Counted from the stretch's first letter, positions 1-12,506 are shown. The stretch: 64,000 bases of DNA from Scolanthus callimorphus (GCA_033964015.1 CM066913.1:27492790-27556789), one strand, 5' to 3'. The notes: a model not told the origin generated them from the sequence alone. Translations and numbers: made by a program.

Positions 1-88
1 AACTTCCACATACTTCTCAACTGCGTGATGTGACGGTGCCTGCTACTCATTTTCAGCTCTTTGACTGTTGAATATTGCTCTGTTCACA

Positions 89-1076
89 GATAAGGAGCTT
101 CAGGTTCTGGTAAGGGAACTCAAAGTCACTCGCAAGGCAGCCTTTGCTGCGGGCACTCAAAAGAATCATCGTACATAGTGGCGGACATTTTTTTATATTT
201 TGTCTTTATTTCTCGTTGGAGCCATTACCGGCCACGGTTGATACAATGTCTCTTTTTGCAAACCACCTTCCATGCGCAATTATTTAAGCGGGGTGAAACT
301 TTTACATGTAGGAACTGGGTTTGTTTTTCCCCCTTTGAAGTTTTTGCCTATTCAGCTTACGCTTCGTGGTATAGACCACTTGGCCTTACATTGTCCTCTC
401 AGGGCCCCACCTATTACACGATCATTGGTTTTACGCTCATTGGTTCTATGTAGCCCTGAGCACGGCGACCCGAAGGCGGATGTTACATTTTCCTGCCTTT
501 TTCCTGTTTGCCTTTTTCTTGTTTGCTCGTATTTCTAATTTACTGTCTTATTCCGCACGTTCTTTCGACTCTCGTAAGCATTTGCGACGTAAGGATCTTA
601 AGGTAGCGCCTCACGTGCTTTCGGTTGTTTTCAGATGGTCAAAAACTAACCAAGCGGGCTCGCGCAAGCTCATTTTGCCACTTATTGCGAATCCTGGTTC
701 TTCAATTTGTCCGGTGGCCATGTTTCACCGCATGTGTACTTTAGTGCCCGCTCCCCTTGATTCTCCTGCTTTCATGCTTCCATCTAAAGATCAGTCACTT
801 CACCCTGTGGTTAAGTCTCAGTTTACCGCAGTTTTACGCCACCGTCTCTCCCTAATTGGTGTCCCGTCTCCTACAGCCTTTCGCGGGCATTCCTTTCGCA
901 GAGGGGGTGCCAATTTGGCCTTTTCGTCTGGTCTCCTAGGAGAGTTAATTCAGGTTTTCGGTGACTCTTCTTCTGATGCGTACAAATGTTACTTGGAAAT
1001 TGATATGCCTGCGAAGTTGTGCGTGTCCGAACATATGACCAAGGGGTTTGGGGGTTTGGTGGCCAGAGATTTGTGA
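89..1076 (+). pseudogene. Tyrosine recombinase remnant (DIRS/Crypton-like)
   Basis: This is a decayed tyrosine recombinase, the strand-transfer enzyme of DIRS, Ngaro and Crypton-type mobile elements. The C-terminal half is open from 480 to 1076. It shows the box-I arginine in LFARISNLL, a DSRKHLRRKDL segment, the catalytic H-x-x-R in GHSFRRGGA (His codon at 888) and the nucleophile Tyr in YKCYLEI (codon at 990). Upstream homology continues in other frames: an N-terminal segment from 89 ending in a TAG at 176, a piece near 195-285, then VKLLH and LTLRG segments from 272. At least three frameshifts or stops separate these pieces, so no functional protein is expected. The order and spacing fit a core-binding domain followed by the catalytic domain. 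The family is recognised from motifs, and the exact element class cannot be settled here. The 5' end may lie outside the window. Confidence 0.8.
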
Positions 1077-1913
1077 TTATGTTTTTGTACGTTTTCGATA
1101 TCTCATTTGGAAATAAATCTCTATTCTCACCGCGGAAATGCGAAAAGACCCTATAGCCGGCATAGGCAATATATTATGATATATTATATTATTCTGGGCA
1201 TCCTCTCCCTCCCCTCTAAAAAATAATCATTTCATGTTGTTATTCCAAAATGTTCAGCTCAGTAAGCTACCGGTGCCAGAAGACGAGCTTGTTTTGGGGC
1301 GGCCCTTGCTGCCTGACGCGCCACAGTCTTTTTACTTGTTTTCGACCCACTTGGCGAGATCTGAATTGCAACTCAGCAGTGGAACGAAAACATTTTCGTG
1401 TAGCGCCCAATCTGCAGCGCCACAGCCTGCAGTGCTGCCAAAAGAGTAGTAGCAAGCCCGGGAGCAATCCATTTTGCATAAATGCGACAAAGATCGCAGA
1501 GAATTTCGCAGAATGTATCGCGCTCTTCCCCAGGCCCACTGCGCTCTCGTCCAAGATGGCGTCAACGATGGAGCAGTCCGGCGTGACTTGAACTGCTTTT
1601 CTTCATAATTCGGCCTTTTGAGGATGAAATCAGATCATTCAGGCGACCTTCCATCTCGTGATCTTTATTACAAGCACGATCTGGTATTGTTTGATTCATT
1701 TTCGACGTCTTGTTTAACTGGAAATGGTCCTCGATATTCGGGTCAGCGAATGTGAATTTGTCTTCATGGAGGCTGATTTTTGTCAAGAAATGTACTTTTC
1801 ATGCTGTGTTACAAGGCCCATAGCCGTGAACATTCTTGTTTAGTGATGGAAAGGACTTGAGGAAGGCAGATTACGGGCACATGTTTGCACAAGCGGCGAT
1901 AATTTGACTGTGT
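1077..1913. other. No gene seen
   Basis: Short overlapping open frames occur on both strands at 1234-1590, but none has a recognisable domain. Nothing here supports a gene. An AATAAA-like signal (aaataaatc) near 1110 follows the recombinase remnant and could be its polyadenylation signal. Confidence 0.5.
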
Positions 1914-1918
1914 TATTG

Positions 1919-2071
1919 CAGTGGCGTAGCCAGGGGGGGTCCAGTGCCCCCCCCCCCTTTCTCGGAAATTTTCCCATACATTTACTGTATTTGCTGTAGA
2001 AAATTTGCGCATTTTCGTCCCATGTTATCACTATCCGGCCTCCCCTTCAGAAATTCCTGGCTACGCCGCTG
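1919..2071. mobile_element. 153-bp TIR element (hAT-like MITE), TSD TATTG
   Basis: The element starts CAGTGGCGTAGCCAGG and ends with the inverted form CCTGGCTACGCCGCTG. The five bases TATTG occur directly on both sides (1914-1918 and 2072-2076). A CAG start with a short target duplication fits hAT-type non-autonomous elements, and a 5-bp duplication fits the hAT5 group better than the usual 8 bp. A run of C inside (about 1948-1960) makes the interior low complexity. There is no coding capacity. A related sequence, AGTGGCGGATCCAGG, lies at 13200 without an obvious partner end. Confidence 0.7.
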
Positions 2072-2076
2072 TATTG

Positions 2077-5000
2077 TCTCACAAATGACAGACCATGTTG
2101 TGTTTCCAAGCTCAGGACTCATGACAATATAAGCAGGTAAACATAAGTGTATCTAGGAACATTAGTCGATGTAATTGCTAGCTTATTTGATCAGATTGAG
2201 CTTTTGGAGACAAGAAATAAGTCGAAACATTGGAAAATGTGGTATTTCTGTGCTTTCCGATAGTATTCTATGCATCACCAGGGACATTGGAGTTTGATTT
2301 AGGCCAAATGACACTTTTTATTGATGATCAGATATATGCTGAGAACAAATACAAGTAATTGATGCTATTATTTCTACGAATTCTTTGGATTTAGTGATAA
2401 AAATATATATTTTGGCCTAATGACTTATGTGCCACCATGCCTAATAAATGGCCCTGAAAAAGTAATTTATACAGAAGTGCCCAATTTTTTCTCAACTGAT
2501 TTTGTTAGTACTAGGGTCAAAGTCATGTGGAAGTGGAAGTGAAGTCACTGCCAGATCTTGTTGCAGGTAAGAAATAATAATTTCTAAAAATATGCGATTT
2601 TCAGTAGTTCTTTCCATCTCAAAAATAGGCTAAAACTAGGGCCAGGCCCTTCTCGTACAGGCAAAGCTATGCCAACGACACATATATTTTCTGAAAGGGC
2701 ATTAACAGTAGATAGTTACCATGCAGTTTATTATTTCAGGAGTTATATTGTCTTGGTGAAATAACCATGATAATACAACTCCCCAAAACATGAAAATTTG
2801 GTGGTCAGAGGGCCAAAAGTGGGACCCCCCTGTAACTTTGAAACAAAATACCAGAAAACAAAACCAAAGTGGCTTTTGTAATATCTCAACAAACCTAACT
2901 TCTGACACAAGTTTGAAGGAAATCGGTTGACCCTCACTTTTCCTGCCTGGAACACTTTCTCAGACAATGGCTCTTAAGGCGCGATCAAACGGTGACGAGA
3001 GCTAATGAGAGGTGCTGAGAGCTTCCCGTTTGATCACGAACTCTCATCGACACGCATATCCGCTCTCATGCACTTTGAGTTGTTGACCGTTTGAACGCGC
3101 GGATGAGAGTTTTTCAGTCAGCAGCTACCGCCGAATGAACACCACACTTAGTCTTTTCTACAACCCTGTCCTTTGCCATTAAGTATCCAGACCGATGTCT
3201 GGAATATTGATATAAGCTTTCAATCCATTTCTGTTACACAGACCAGAAAAGTGATCGCCATGACGAGCGATAAATTGGCGGGGGGTGACCCGATGACAAT
3301 GCGATTTTAATAGTATAGATATCTCGAAAAGGATAAAACGTGAGAAAACCATTCTTGGAGAGAATTATATAGGGAGCAAGAGGCACATAATGCCTGGCTG
3401 ACGTGACGTGACGTGACGTCATTACCAATGCCGTGAAACTACTGTTGGCGGGGAAATGTCTAGATCCGGCGCGCGCGCCTGCTTATCTGGGGGACTGGGG
3501 ACTTTGTTTTGAAAACAATTTTCTTCGGCAGATCAAGCAACACATTTCTCTTTACACCTGTGCTGTGGTTAGAATTCTGAGCTCTTTCGTATGCATTTTA
3601 CAATCAAAGGGAGATGCAGTCAAGCGGAATTAACTCGGAAGGAAAATGACATGAAAAAAAAGGGCGACTTTTGAATGACGAACGAGTGAGTAAATCAGCG
3701 TAACACAAACACTCATCTAGAAACCAAGCGCTTTTGATTTAGAAGCCATTTACGACAGAAATTGGAGGAGAAATTGACTGGGCATGAAACATTAAAAAGC
3801 TCCTCTTATAAGAGGAGGGAAAAGCAACATAGGCAACACAACAACATTCTATAATTTAAGGTAACTTACTGGTAGTGTTTCTTTTTGTAGATATTTTTAC
3901 AGTGTGAACATTTTAGCAAAGCCACACCTACTTGCATATATCTACCATCAAAGTTTTAAGTTTTTTTGACTAGCAAGAAAAAATATTTTGAAATGCACTT
4001 AAAATTCACACTTCACACCAACGTTTTTTCTCAGAGGGAAGTATACTCATGGGTAAAGCAAAAATTATCGATGATAATGCCAAATTACCTAACCATGTGA
4101 AACTGATGTGATGTGGATGTAAAATTGTAACTGATGTGAAGCGAGTGTTACGGGGAGAAGCTTTATTTCACATGATTAGACTTTGCAACCAGATCCTAGT
4201 AATTTTAAATCAAAACAGAATTACAGCCACCATCAATTAAACGTTGTTCTGATTGTTGATCGAGAGGAACCTGGTGTCGAGTGTTCTTCGCTTCCGATTG
4301 GTTAACTCGCACTTTTGAAACAGAGGCGGCCAGCCACAAACGGTTGGTACATGGAAGTGTAATGCTCGCATGGCATGGCCCGCGGCTTTTTATGGCAATA
4401 TAAACTTCGTTACAGAATCTGCCGATTTTTTTATGGTTGTACATTTCTCCCAGCATATTCCCGAAAGATACTACCAAAGAATAGCGCGGATATTACTGAC
4501 ATATAATATGTAGAGGTGAGTTATAATTGTTATTTTCTCAGGTCTGTAGTCTGTATAGTATCTGTACTGAGCTTATATTCCCGACATAACTTAGATAATC
4601 CTTGTTTTATACAAGAAATATATTATCATGGTGAGGGCAGCAAATCACGAGAACTACCTAGTCCTGACTTGATTTTGTTTCGGATCTAGGGTTTGGTTCG
4701 CGATCAATATAATCGAACTTATGAACGAGGTGAGAAATCCCTTCGCAGCTTAGTAATATACTCTTTTGATCGGTTGGTCATTAATCTCGCCCCAGCGGCA
4801 CAAACAGTTGATCTTAAACCTTTTCTAAGCTAGGGGTTACTCGGTTATTCCACTCTTACGTTCAGTGTTCTGTTAAGAAAATTAACCTTTACTTTTGATA
4901 CTTATTGTCTTACCAGTAAAATGTTGATGAATAATGCCTCCAATGTTGAGGCATAAAATCGATCACAAGCCTATACATTTGTGCTACGAAATTAATTAGT

Positions 5001-5414
5001 TGTTTATACTCTCGCGTTGTTACTTATTTCACAACACATAACAGCGGCTATTTAATGATATCACGGACTTCCGGTCTAGACACTAATGTCTGAAACTGAA
5101 AAGACATCCCTTTCTGCATTGTTTGCGGCACACAAACTTTTTTACATTCGTTTCACATGGTTTTGCATGATCTTACCAGACACAGACAGTTTTTATGTAA
5201 TTTTAGCAGGACCAAAACGTGAAAACCTCACACCAATTTCACGTTTTATATGTATGATGTGAGAGGGCACCCGTACGTTCATATCGTCTTTTTACAAGGC
5301 TAGTAAAATACCTTGTGAAATATACTTATTTCATTCACATGTCCATTTCACATGCATATGATATACTATTTAATAGTGGTAATACACTTTGTCGTTGCTC
5401 CCGTTAAAATGGTG
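2077..5414. other. Gene-free AT-rich stretch
   Basis: I see no open frame with a recognisable domain. Around 2980-3110 a short sequence with repeated CTCTCAT/ATGAGAG words contains several short inverted matches. From 3840 to 5400 words such as TTCACATG and CACACCAA recur in both orientations, suggesting an old decayed element, but I could not define its ends. Confidence 0.4.
3399..3421. repeat. GTGAC pentamer run ending in a CRE palindrome
   Basis: Four overlapping TGACG units form a short GTGAC tandem repeat, and the last one completes the palindrome TGACGTCA at 3414. This is a simple repeat. Any CREB/ATF binding is conjecture. Confidence 0.6.
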
Positions 5415-5775
5415 AAGGTACTCCTAAAAAGTAGCAGAATCTAGCAGAATGTGGGAAGCTTCTCAAGATTCTCCTGGAGTCTTCCGAAGTCTCCAAAAGT
5501 CTGGGAGAACCTGGGAGTCATTCCTGGATACATATATGTTGGAGAAATTAGGAGAACTTGGATAATTCTCCTGGGATTTCCTAAGATATCCTAATCAATC
5601 TATGGGTGTGATAGAATATTGGAGTTCCTAGGATTATCCAGAATCCAAAAATACCGTGAAAATTCACACCTTGAATCTTAGGAAATCCTAGAAGAATCTG
5701 GATACTCCTGCCCAAATTTGACCAGGATTATCAAAATCTTCCCAGGAGATCCTAGATTCTCCAAACGCTATTTCG
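5415..5775. repeat. Degenerate repeat of self-complementary TCCTAGGA-like words
   Basis: For about 350 bp the sequence consists largely of variants of TCCTGGGA, TCCTAGGA, GGAGAATC and GATTCTCC in both orientations. It could fold into many alternative hairpins. No tandem period is exact. I read it as an old, much-mutated palindromic repeat or MITE. It has no coding potential. Confidence 0.5.
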
Positions 5776-6479
5776 CAGTAGAGAGAGATATAAACGCGTT
5801 TGCTTATTAACTAGCCTGTAGGTTGTTTTTTGTTAGAGTGGTAACTTGAAAAGTGGCCCTGAAACCCTGAAACCTTAGAACAGGGTAGGATACACGTTGC
5901 GCATGGATACAGATCTAGAAAGGGTGCATCATGAAAAAAAGAATTTGTTGCATTCATGCTTAGATAGTGCAAGCGCTTGCTTATTGCATTACCTCGTAAG
6001 TGAGGATGCCATCCTCGTCCTCGTCTTCCACAGCAAATGTCCGTCCGTACATCTCGATCTTGGCACGGTCCACCAAACGATACTGCGCTAGGTAGTCGAT
6101 GGTAGAATCTGTGGCAAGGAATATCTCAAATTAGTTTAAGATATCAGCGCGCTTGTCGTGTGTAGGCATTGTTTTTACCCCCTGTCCCAATGTTGATATT
6201 AAGCGTCACACCATAATGATCTTTAAAATAGTCTTTTATAAAAAAAACACGTCAGTTTTAAATATCAAAGCCGCTGGTAGTTTCTTGGTGTTACGGAGCA
6301 CCAAGATGGCGTCCATGACCACTTGGTGCACCACCAAGATGGTGTCCTCGCTCACATTCTCACTGCACCGCATGCATCCCTTATCTCGTAGCATATGTTA
6401 CAGAGCACCGACATGGCATCTCGTAGTTCAAATGCGCTTTACAAAACAGCGAATCAATACCAGCGAATGCCACTCAGTT

Positions 6480-7255
6480 TTGTCGGCACTGACAAACCGA
6501 TAACATGGTCAAACACTTATATCAGACACGTAGCTATCGCACAGAGGACTGACAAACCGACAAAATATATTTTATCAGTTTTGTCGGCACTGACAAACCG
6601 ACAAAATATTCAGACACTTATCTCAGGCACGTAGCTATTCCAAAGACGACTGACAAACCGACAAAATATATTTTGTCAGTTTTGTCGGCACTGACAAACC
6701 GACAAAATGGTCAAACACTTATATCAGACACGTAGCTTATTGCAAAGAGGACTGACAAACCGACAAACCGACAGACTGACAACCGACAAAATGGTAAAAC
6801 ACTTATCTCAGACACGTAGCTATAAGAAGGAGGACTGACAACCCGACAAAATGGTCAAACACTTATCTCAGACACGTAGCTATAAGAAAGAGGACCGACA
6901 AACCGACAAACCGACAAAACATATTTTGTCAGTTTTGTCGGCACTGACAAACCGACAAAATATTCAGAACTTATCTCAGGCCATAGCTATTCCAAAGACG
7001 ACTAGCAAACCGACAAAATATATTTTGTCAGTTTTGTCGGCACTGACAAACCGACAAAATATTCAGACACTTATCTCAGGCACGTAGCTGACTGATAAAC
7101 CGACAGAATATATTTTGTCAGTTTTGTCGGCTCTGACAGACCGACAAAATGCTCAAACACTTATCTAAGGCATGTAGCTATCGCAAAGAGGACTGACAAA
7201 CCGACAAAATAGATTTTGTCAGTTTTGTCGGCACTGAGAAATCGACAAAATCGAC
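6480..7255. repeat. Minisatellite, about 101-bp period, built on a TTTTGTCGG/CCGACAAAA palindrome
   Basis: The block CACTGACAAACCGACAAAAT recurs at 6488, 6588 and 6689 and in degenerate form to about 7250. Each fuller unit also holds TTTTGTCAGTTTTGTCGG directly before its near-complement, so each repeat carries its own hairpin. Between the hairpins is a spacer with ACTTATCTCAGRCACGTAGC. Several units have lost part of the spacer, giving irregular spacing at 6740-6960. Open frames across the block only reflect the repeat length and are not genes. Confidence 0.85.
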
Positions 7256-7309
7256 ATGGTGAGACGCACCCGCTCTACCGTTAAGACTTCGGAAATCAAG
7301 GATATCATG

Positions 7310-7665
7310 CAACAGGGGTAGCGATCACGAATCACGGACCCATTTTTCGTTATTTCACGGATCACGGAGTTCTGAAAACGCTTTTCAGGAATCACAGATT
7401 AAGTAACATTTTAAATTGGTTATACAAGTTGTGTTTAAAGTAAATATAGCGATAGTAGTTCAATGGGCGCCTAGTGAGCTAAGTAAGAGGGATGTCAAAG
7501 GTCGCGTTTACTGACAAAATGGCGCAGTAAAGGTTAATATTTAGTGTTTCAAATGTTTCACGTTTCACGAATCTCTAAGCCTGTAATCACAAGTCACGTA
7601 AGAGAAATTCGTAAAATCACGGGTCACGAAGGCATGAGATTTCACGGATCACGGCCATAATTTTC
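7310..7665. repeat. Degenerate ATCACGGA repeat
   Basis: Words of the form AATCACGGA, TCACGAATC and TTTCACGGATCACGG recur at both ends (7318-7400 and 7555-7660), flanking about 150 bp of ordinary sequence. The arms are related but imperfect. This resembles a short non-autonomous element or an old repeat cluster. Ends are not defined. Confidence 0.4.
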
Positions 7666-8935
7666 CTGTTTTCCAAATTTTGGGTGAATGCGTTTCACAG
7701 AGAACCCCTTCGGCCCTGATGCAAGAACTCACAGGTGAAGCGTATTGTTCCATGTACGTCCGAGGGACCGCGACTCGCGCGTTCCTTCATCCCGACAAGT
7801 ATGAGGAAGCGTTTAAGCCTAGAGGACACATATATTGTGGAATCGGAGGCTACTGTAAAGCCGTTCGACGTGCTTATAAAGCTAAAAGATGAGTTGTTCA
7901 GTTTAGTGAAGTTTATTTTTTTTCTTGTATTTTCAAGACCCCGAGCTAAAAACTACCTTGTTTACTTGAGAAGCTCCAGACCACTAGCGGTTTGATGCAC
8001 AATTTCACACTTTGTCGGATTTTCGTCTCGGAGAAATGAACTGCAAAACCGTTTTAGCGACTATCGATATTTTGCATATTTACGAAAATATTAGGTCGCG
8101 AAGTTGAAAAACGCATTTTCTTACTATTTTCACTGATCTGATTAGTGCGAATATTAAGGAATCCATTCATTAGCATAATCACTTTGGTTCCTACTCCCGC
8201 GTTGGCCGGACCTCGTCATCCTTCCTGCTCTCCAGTGGATCAACTCTTCACGAATACCAAATAAAATAAAAACGCTTCCCTTCTCTGGCTCTTCACAAAC
8301 CTTCCCGTTGCCATCTACTGGTTTTCTGCTTAAGCACGGTGTCTACAATTCCTCAATCATTTTCCGTTAAGAGTTTCAGGTTAGTATTTTTCACTCGGTC
8401 GCCGACGCTACACGTGGTTTTCTAGCCATTTATTGCATGTCCACCTAGTTTTCCATGTTTTCCTGTTATCCTAGTTTTCTCTCCTAACTAAGCTAATATT
8501 TATCAGTTGTTTGTGCCACAATATTCTCCATTTTTAGTCTTTTTCCTTGACCCGCTTGTGGTTTAGTTTATGTTACCGTTATTCATCTCTGTAACAGGTT
8601 AGTCTTACGTCTTGCTAGGCTTCTATAGGTTTATTTCTGGCCTATTTTATTTCGTGTAACCCTTGTTTAAGCTTTGTATTTCACTTTTATTTGCTCTAGT
8701 TCGCTCTAGTTTTTACAATTTTTCTACGCATTTCTCGTGTTTGTTTTGCTCTCAGTTTTGCATTACAAAGCACGGCGCTGGCCGCCACGCTTTTCTGCGT
8801 CCGTACTAATTGCCTTCTTCTTTTCCTTCGCACAGTTCATTCTTTCTCTGGTGGTCCAGCTTATCACGTGAGAATCTACAAAACGCCAGTCTACATCACA
8901 GAAGTTCAGCTGCAAGAACAACATTTTACAATATA
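7666..8935. other. No gene seen
   Basis: Two overlapping short frames at 7680-7995 show no domain I recognise. From 8160 to 8900 the plus strand is pyrimidine-rich and lacks structure I can name. Confidence 0.4.
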
Positions 8936-9430
8936 CATAGAATAAAAAGCATTTAAAGTGACTTCCCCTATAATGGAAAGATAATATAGAATGGAAAAAA
9001 ATAGACAGTGCTCAGGGATTTAAAGTTATTTCCCCTGAACTCATAAAAAAGCACCCCAAAAAATAGAATTAAGAAAATAAAAACAACAGAAAGTGATCAG
9101 GAGTTCTCTTTAAATTAAAAAAAAATAGAATGAGGAAAAAAAAAGAATGGAAAAAATATAGAATGAAAAAAGTAGATTGGAAAAAAAATACAATGGATTA
9201 AAAAAAAGAATGAAAAAAAAATTGAAAGTGATCAGGTTCAGCGAGTTCCCCTGAAATGGGGAAAATGTATAGAACAAAGAAAAAAAAGTACTCAGGGATG
9301 TAAGGTCAGTTGCCCTGAAATGGAAATATATAGATTAAAACGAAAATAGAATTAAAAAAAAGAGTAAAAAATAAATAAAGTAATCAAGGATTTAAAGCGA
9401 GACCCTTTTAAATGAGAATGAAAAGAAAAA
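8936..9430. repeat. A-rich degenerate tandem repeat with CAGGG...CCCTG stems
   Basis: A purine-rich block full of AAAAAATAGAAT runs is punctuated at about 60-90 bp intervals by a motif of the form TGATCAGGG-ATTTAAAG-TTCCCCTGAA. Copies lie near 9008, 9092, 9228, 9291 and 9383. Each copy pairs CAGGG with CCCTG around a short AT-rich loop. Copies are diverged. There is no coding potential. Confidence 0.55.
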
Positions 9431-9744
9431 AAAAGGAGAAAAAGATGTTCCCTGTAAGTATACCGTACCAGGAAATTAAGATATATGGTATCTCGCTGCG
9501 TCTGTGGAAGTCCCTGCACGTGGAAAACAAAAACATATGGTGCAAACAAAAGTATTTGGCACCAGGAAAAGTGTCTAGTACCAATAAAAAGAAAAGTGTA
9601 TTGTACTTAGAGTAGAAGCACAGAAGACATAAGATCCATCACATATACACCTTAAATATTAGGAGTTTTAGGAGCGCGTCGCCATAGTTTTTAAGAGACG
9701 TGACATAAAAAAAAATAATAATTCCTTTCTCCCAGTTTCTACTT

Positions 9745-10010
9745 AGTACCTGCCGTACCAAAGGCCTGTTCTAATCATGTGCCTTATTACCCCCCTCGGG
9801 AGGTTCGGTCCGGCTCTACGGTAAGTGGGGACCTCTCCCTGCATTTCCATCCTTTGTCTACGTTTTATATTATGTGTAGTTGCTTGTATTTTCACACGCG
9901 GTACACTTACCTTAGGGGAGAGATGGAGATCCCCACTTACCAAGCTGGATCGGATACTTGTGACCATTTTCTCCATGTTATTTTTAGTACGGCAGGAGAG
10001 CATGCCATCC
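9745..10010. repeat. Imperfect inverted repeat, about 260 bp overall
   Basis: GGTAAGTGGGGACCTCT near 9820 is matched in inverse orientation by ATCCCCACTTACC near 9930. Outside these, TTAGTACCTGCCGTACC (9746) and TTAGTACGGCAGG (9985) form a second, partial inverted match. It is probably a decayed foldback-type element, and the boundaries are uncertain. Confidence 0.45.
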
Positions 10011-10695
10011 TATACACATTTGGCCAAGGGGCCTGGGCATAACTTTATGTACACCTGCATCTCTCTGGCGGAAACATGCACTTCCTCAAAGCTCAACTTG
10101 GCAGATGTTTCGTCTAATTTTATTTCCGTCCCTCACACTTACAGACTCTAATCTTACCAGTTATCAGTCCTGGCATGCCCAGGAAAAAATATAGAAGTCA
10201 AGGAAAAAAACGCTTTAAAAACGCTTAAAAAAACGCTTTAAAAAGTCTGAAGAAAATGGCAATACAAGCATGGAGGAGGAATAATTGGGGCTTTCAAACA
10301 CACTTTTGCCTCACATCTTACATTGTTATTATGTAAAAGACAAAACTCAACATTTCTTATTACCAAAGCTCTGAGAACATATATTTCTTCCGCCAGTTGT
10401 AATGGAAACCTGTTCAAGTAACATGCAAAGACACAATGTTTAGCTTTAGGTTATTGGGATCCTTATTGGCGTGTTCTTAAATAGACCTCAAACCTATTGT
10501 TTATTATCACGTTATTATCACTCCGGGTCATAGTGGAGACAAAAGAACAGCAGATTAAAATTGTGGCTTATATCATTTATCTATATATATATATATTTTT
10601 AGCTGTGTTTGACAATTATCTTGAATTGAATATGTTAATAGAAAGTCTAAAAAACAGTGCTGATGAATGGAGATACCAAAGGATGTTTATATATA

Positions 10696-10948
10696 CCGTT
10701 TCCGGGAAACGTTGTCACCCAAAAGCCTATAAGCTTGAAGCGCAAAGGATGATGGGGGCATTTAAACTGCTACTGTTTGATCTGAATTCAGACAGTTATC
10801 GCAACCACAGGTGAAATGATTAAATTTCAGCACATTTCCAAGCATGTTTGTTTCTAATATTTTACAGAAATTTAAATAAATCTTTACCCATACTCCCTAG
10901 CGCACCAAGCTTATATGCTTATTGGGTGACAACGTATCCCGGAAAGGG
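10696..10948. mobile_element. 253-bp TIR element with TA duplication (mariner-like MITE)
   Basis: The left end CCGTTTCCGGGAAACGTTGT and the inverted right end CCCTTTCCGGGATACGTTGT match with two differences, and the match continues through CACCCA and into an AGCTTATA core. TA lies directly outside both ends (10694 and 10949). The TA target and TIR layout fit a non-autonomous Tc1/mariner-type element. The interior is AT-rich and non-coding. Short frames crossing it are artefacts. Confidence 0.7.
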
Positions 10949-11292
10949 TATATGTCGTTAGAGAAACTCACTAGACGCAAGATGCTACCAATTAAATATC
11001 TTGGAATACCTTGGTGTGTATGGAATTATGCACTCACATGTGTTTATCAGATTAAGGAGTATATGCTGGGAGATATATTTTTAAGCATAGATCAGGTGCA
11101 ATCAAATTTAGTTTTGCTGCAATAATCCTTTAAAAATTATGACTTGCAACAATAAATCAATAAATGTCCTAAAGCTCTGTTAATTCGGCATTTGACTTTG
11201 GACAATGAAGTTTGTGACAATGTATTATTTTAGATCTGGCAATAAAAAAAAACAGAAAAGAAAAGAAAATTAGGTAAGGCAATAAGGAAAGT

Positions 11293-11308
11293 GGGAGGGA
11301 GGGAGGGG
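11293..11308 (+). other. G-quadruplex motif
   Basis: Four G-runs with single-A loops (GGGAGGGAGGGAGGGG) occur inside a purine-rich tract at about 11240-11320. Single-nucleotide loops are known to give very stable parallel quadruplexes. No nearby gene gives it an obvious role. Confidence 0.75.
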
Positions 11309-11514
11309 CAAAGAAGGAAGCCCCGCCAGGTTGGGTGAGCACAAAGAGACCAAATCCCAACATGATTACCCGCATGTCCGCACACAGGCTTTGAGAGTCG
11401 GCCGCGGGAGTAGGAACCAAAGTGTTCCAAACCAAAGTACTTGGCATGGTGGTTGCTCTGTCAAGGGTGTCGGAGCGGGCTCTTGTTCGTAGATTCCATC
11501 CTCTCTCTTCACTA

Positions 11515-12506
11515 AGGGGTGGACCATTAGAAGTTGGGGGAGGGGGGGTGGCAATTCCCAAAAAAAAATTCGCGCAAGGCCATTCCTTCCAAAAAAAAAA
11601 TCTTGCAGAGATTCAGGCTAGGAAATAAAAATCCTACAAACACATGGCTTGGGTTCTCATTAAAAAGATGTCTTAAGTAGTTATTCCAGCAACTTCTCTT
11701 TTGCATTTTTCTACTTCACTTAATTAAAAATTTCGGCGCGCTTCGCGCGCATTTAAAATACCATCAAATATATAGTCGGTGAGAACTCACGCACCGAAGT
11801 CACCCTCGCGCCGTTTACAAGAACAAGTGTATCTTGCCGAGGAAAAACAAGAACTCTCCCAAAAAAAGCCCTGTAGTGATAGGCCTGGCAAGCAGTCACT
11901 ATGTTCGAAAGAATCACACTTAGGTAAGCGTGAGTTCGACGTTACAAGTATAGAAATTCGTCATGTGGACCGCTTCACACAAATGAATAATAATAATTTC
12001 GTAATTTGCGGCATCAATAATAAAACCTACAGGCATTGTTTACTATACACAAAAAACGGAACGTTCGTCTACCCTTTCTCTGAGGCTTGATGAAATGCGT
12101 TTATAAAAATTCGACCGCGCTTCGCGTGCAACGGAAGAACAAGACGTCTACCATGTCAAATAGGGGCCGGGGGATGGCGAAAACGTTTAACAGCAACAAT
12201 ATTTTCTTAAACCTTTTCTGAACCAATATAGTATATAGTATAAGACAATTTTGTTGATTTGTTGATGCGGATTTGGACGGCCTGTGGGAACGGAACGCCA
12301 CGGGAACAGGTAGTGCTCGATGCGCAAGATACCCCTCGTGGGTTTATCCTTTTCCACCTTTTTTTGACGGTGTGTCTGCGAAAAAAAAATTCGTACATGG
12401 CCTTCGAGTCCGAAAAAAAATTCCTGCACAACCTGATCCCCGAAAAAAAAATTCATACGCAAAAATATTGCCACCCCCCTCCCCCAATTTCTAATGGTCC
12501 ACCCCT
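11515..12506. mobile_element. 1-kb TIR element with G/C-rich ends
   Basis: The left end AGGGGTGGACCATTAGAAGT followed by TGGGGGAGGGGGGGTGGCAAT is mirrored at the right by ATTGCCACCCCCCTCCCCC and TTTCTAATGGTCCACCCCT. Several GAAAAAAAAATTC blocks sit just inside both ends (11560-11600 and 12380-12460), so the subterminal regions are also inverted-repetitive. TTCGGCGCGCTTCGCGCGC at 11730 and TTCGACCGCGCTTCGCGTGC at 12110 form another internal inverse pair. No transposase is present, so this is non-autonomous. I could not identify a target duplication. Confidence 0.7.

Noticed and set aside
6395..7087. Repetitive proteins (DKPTKYILSVLSALTNRQ) from the 6.4-7.1 kb frames
   Set aside because: They are translations of the 101-bp minisatellite.
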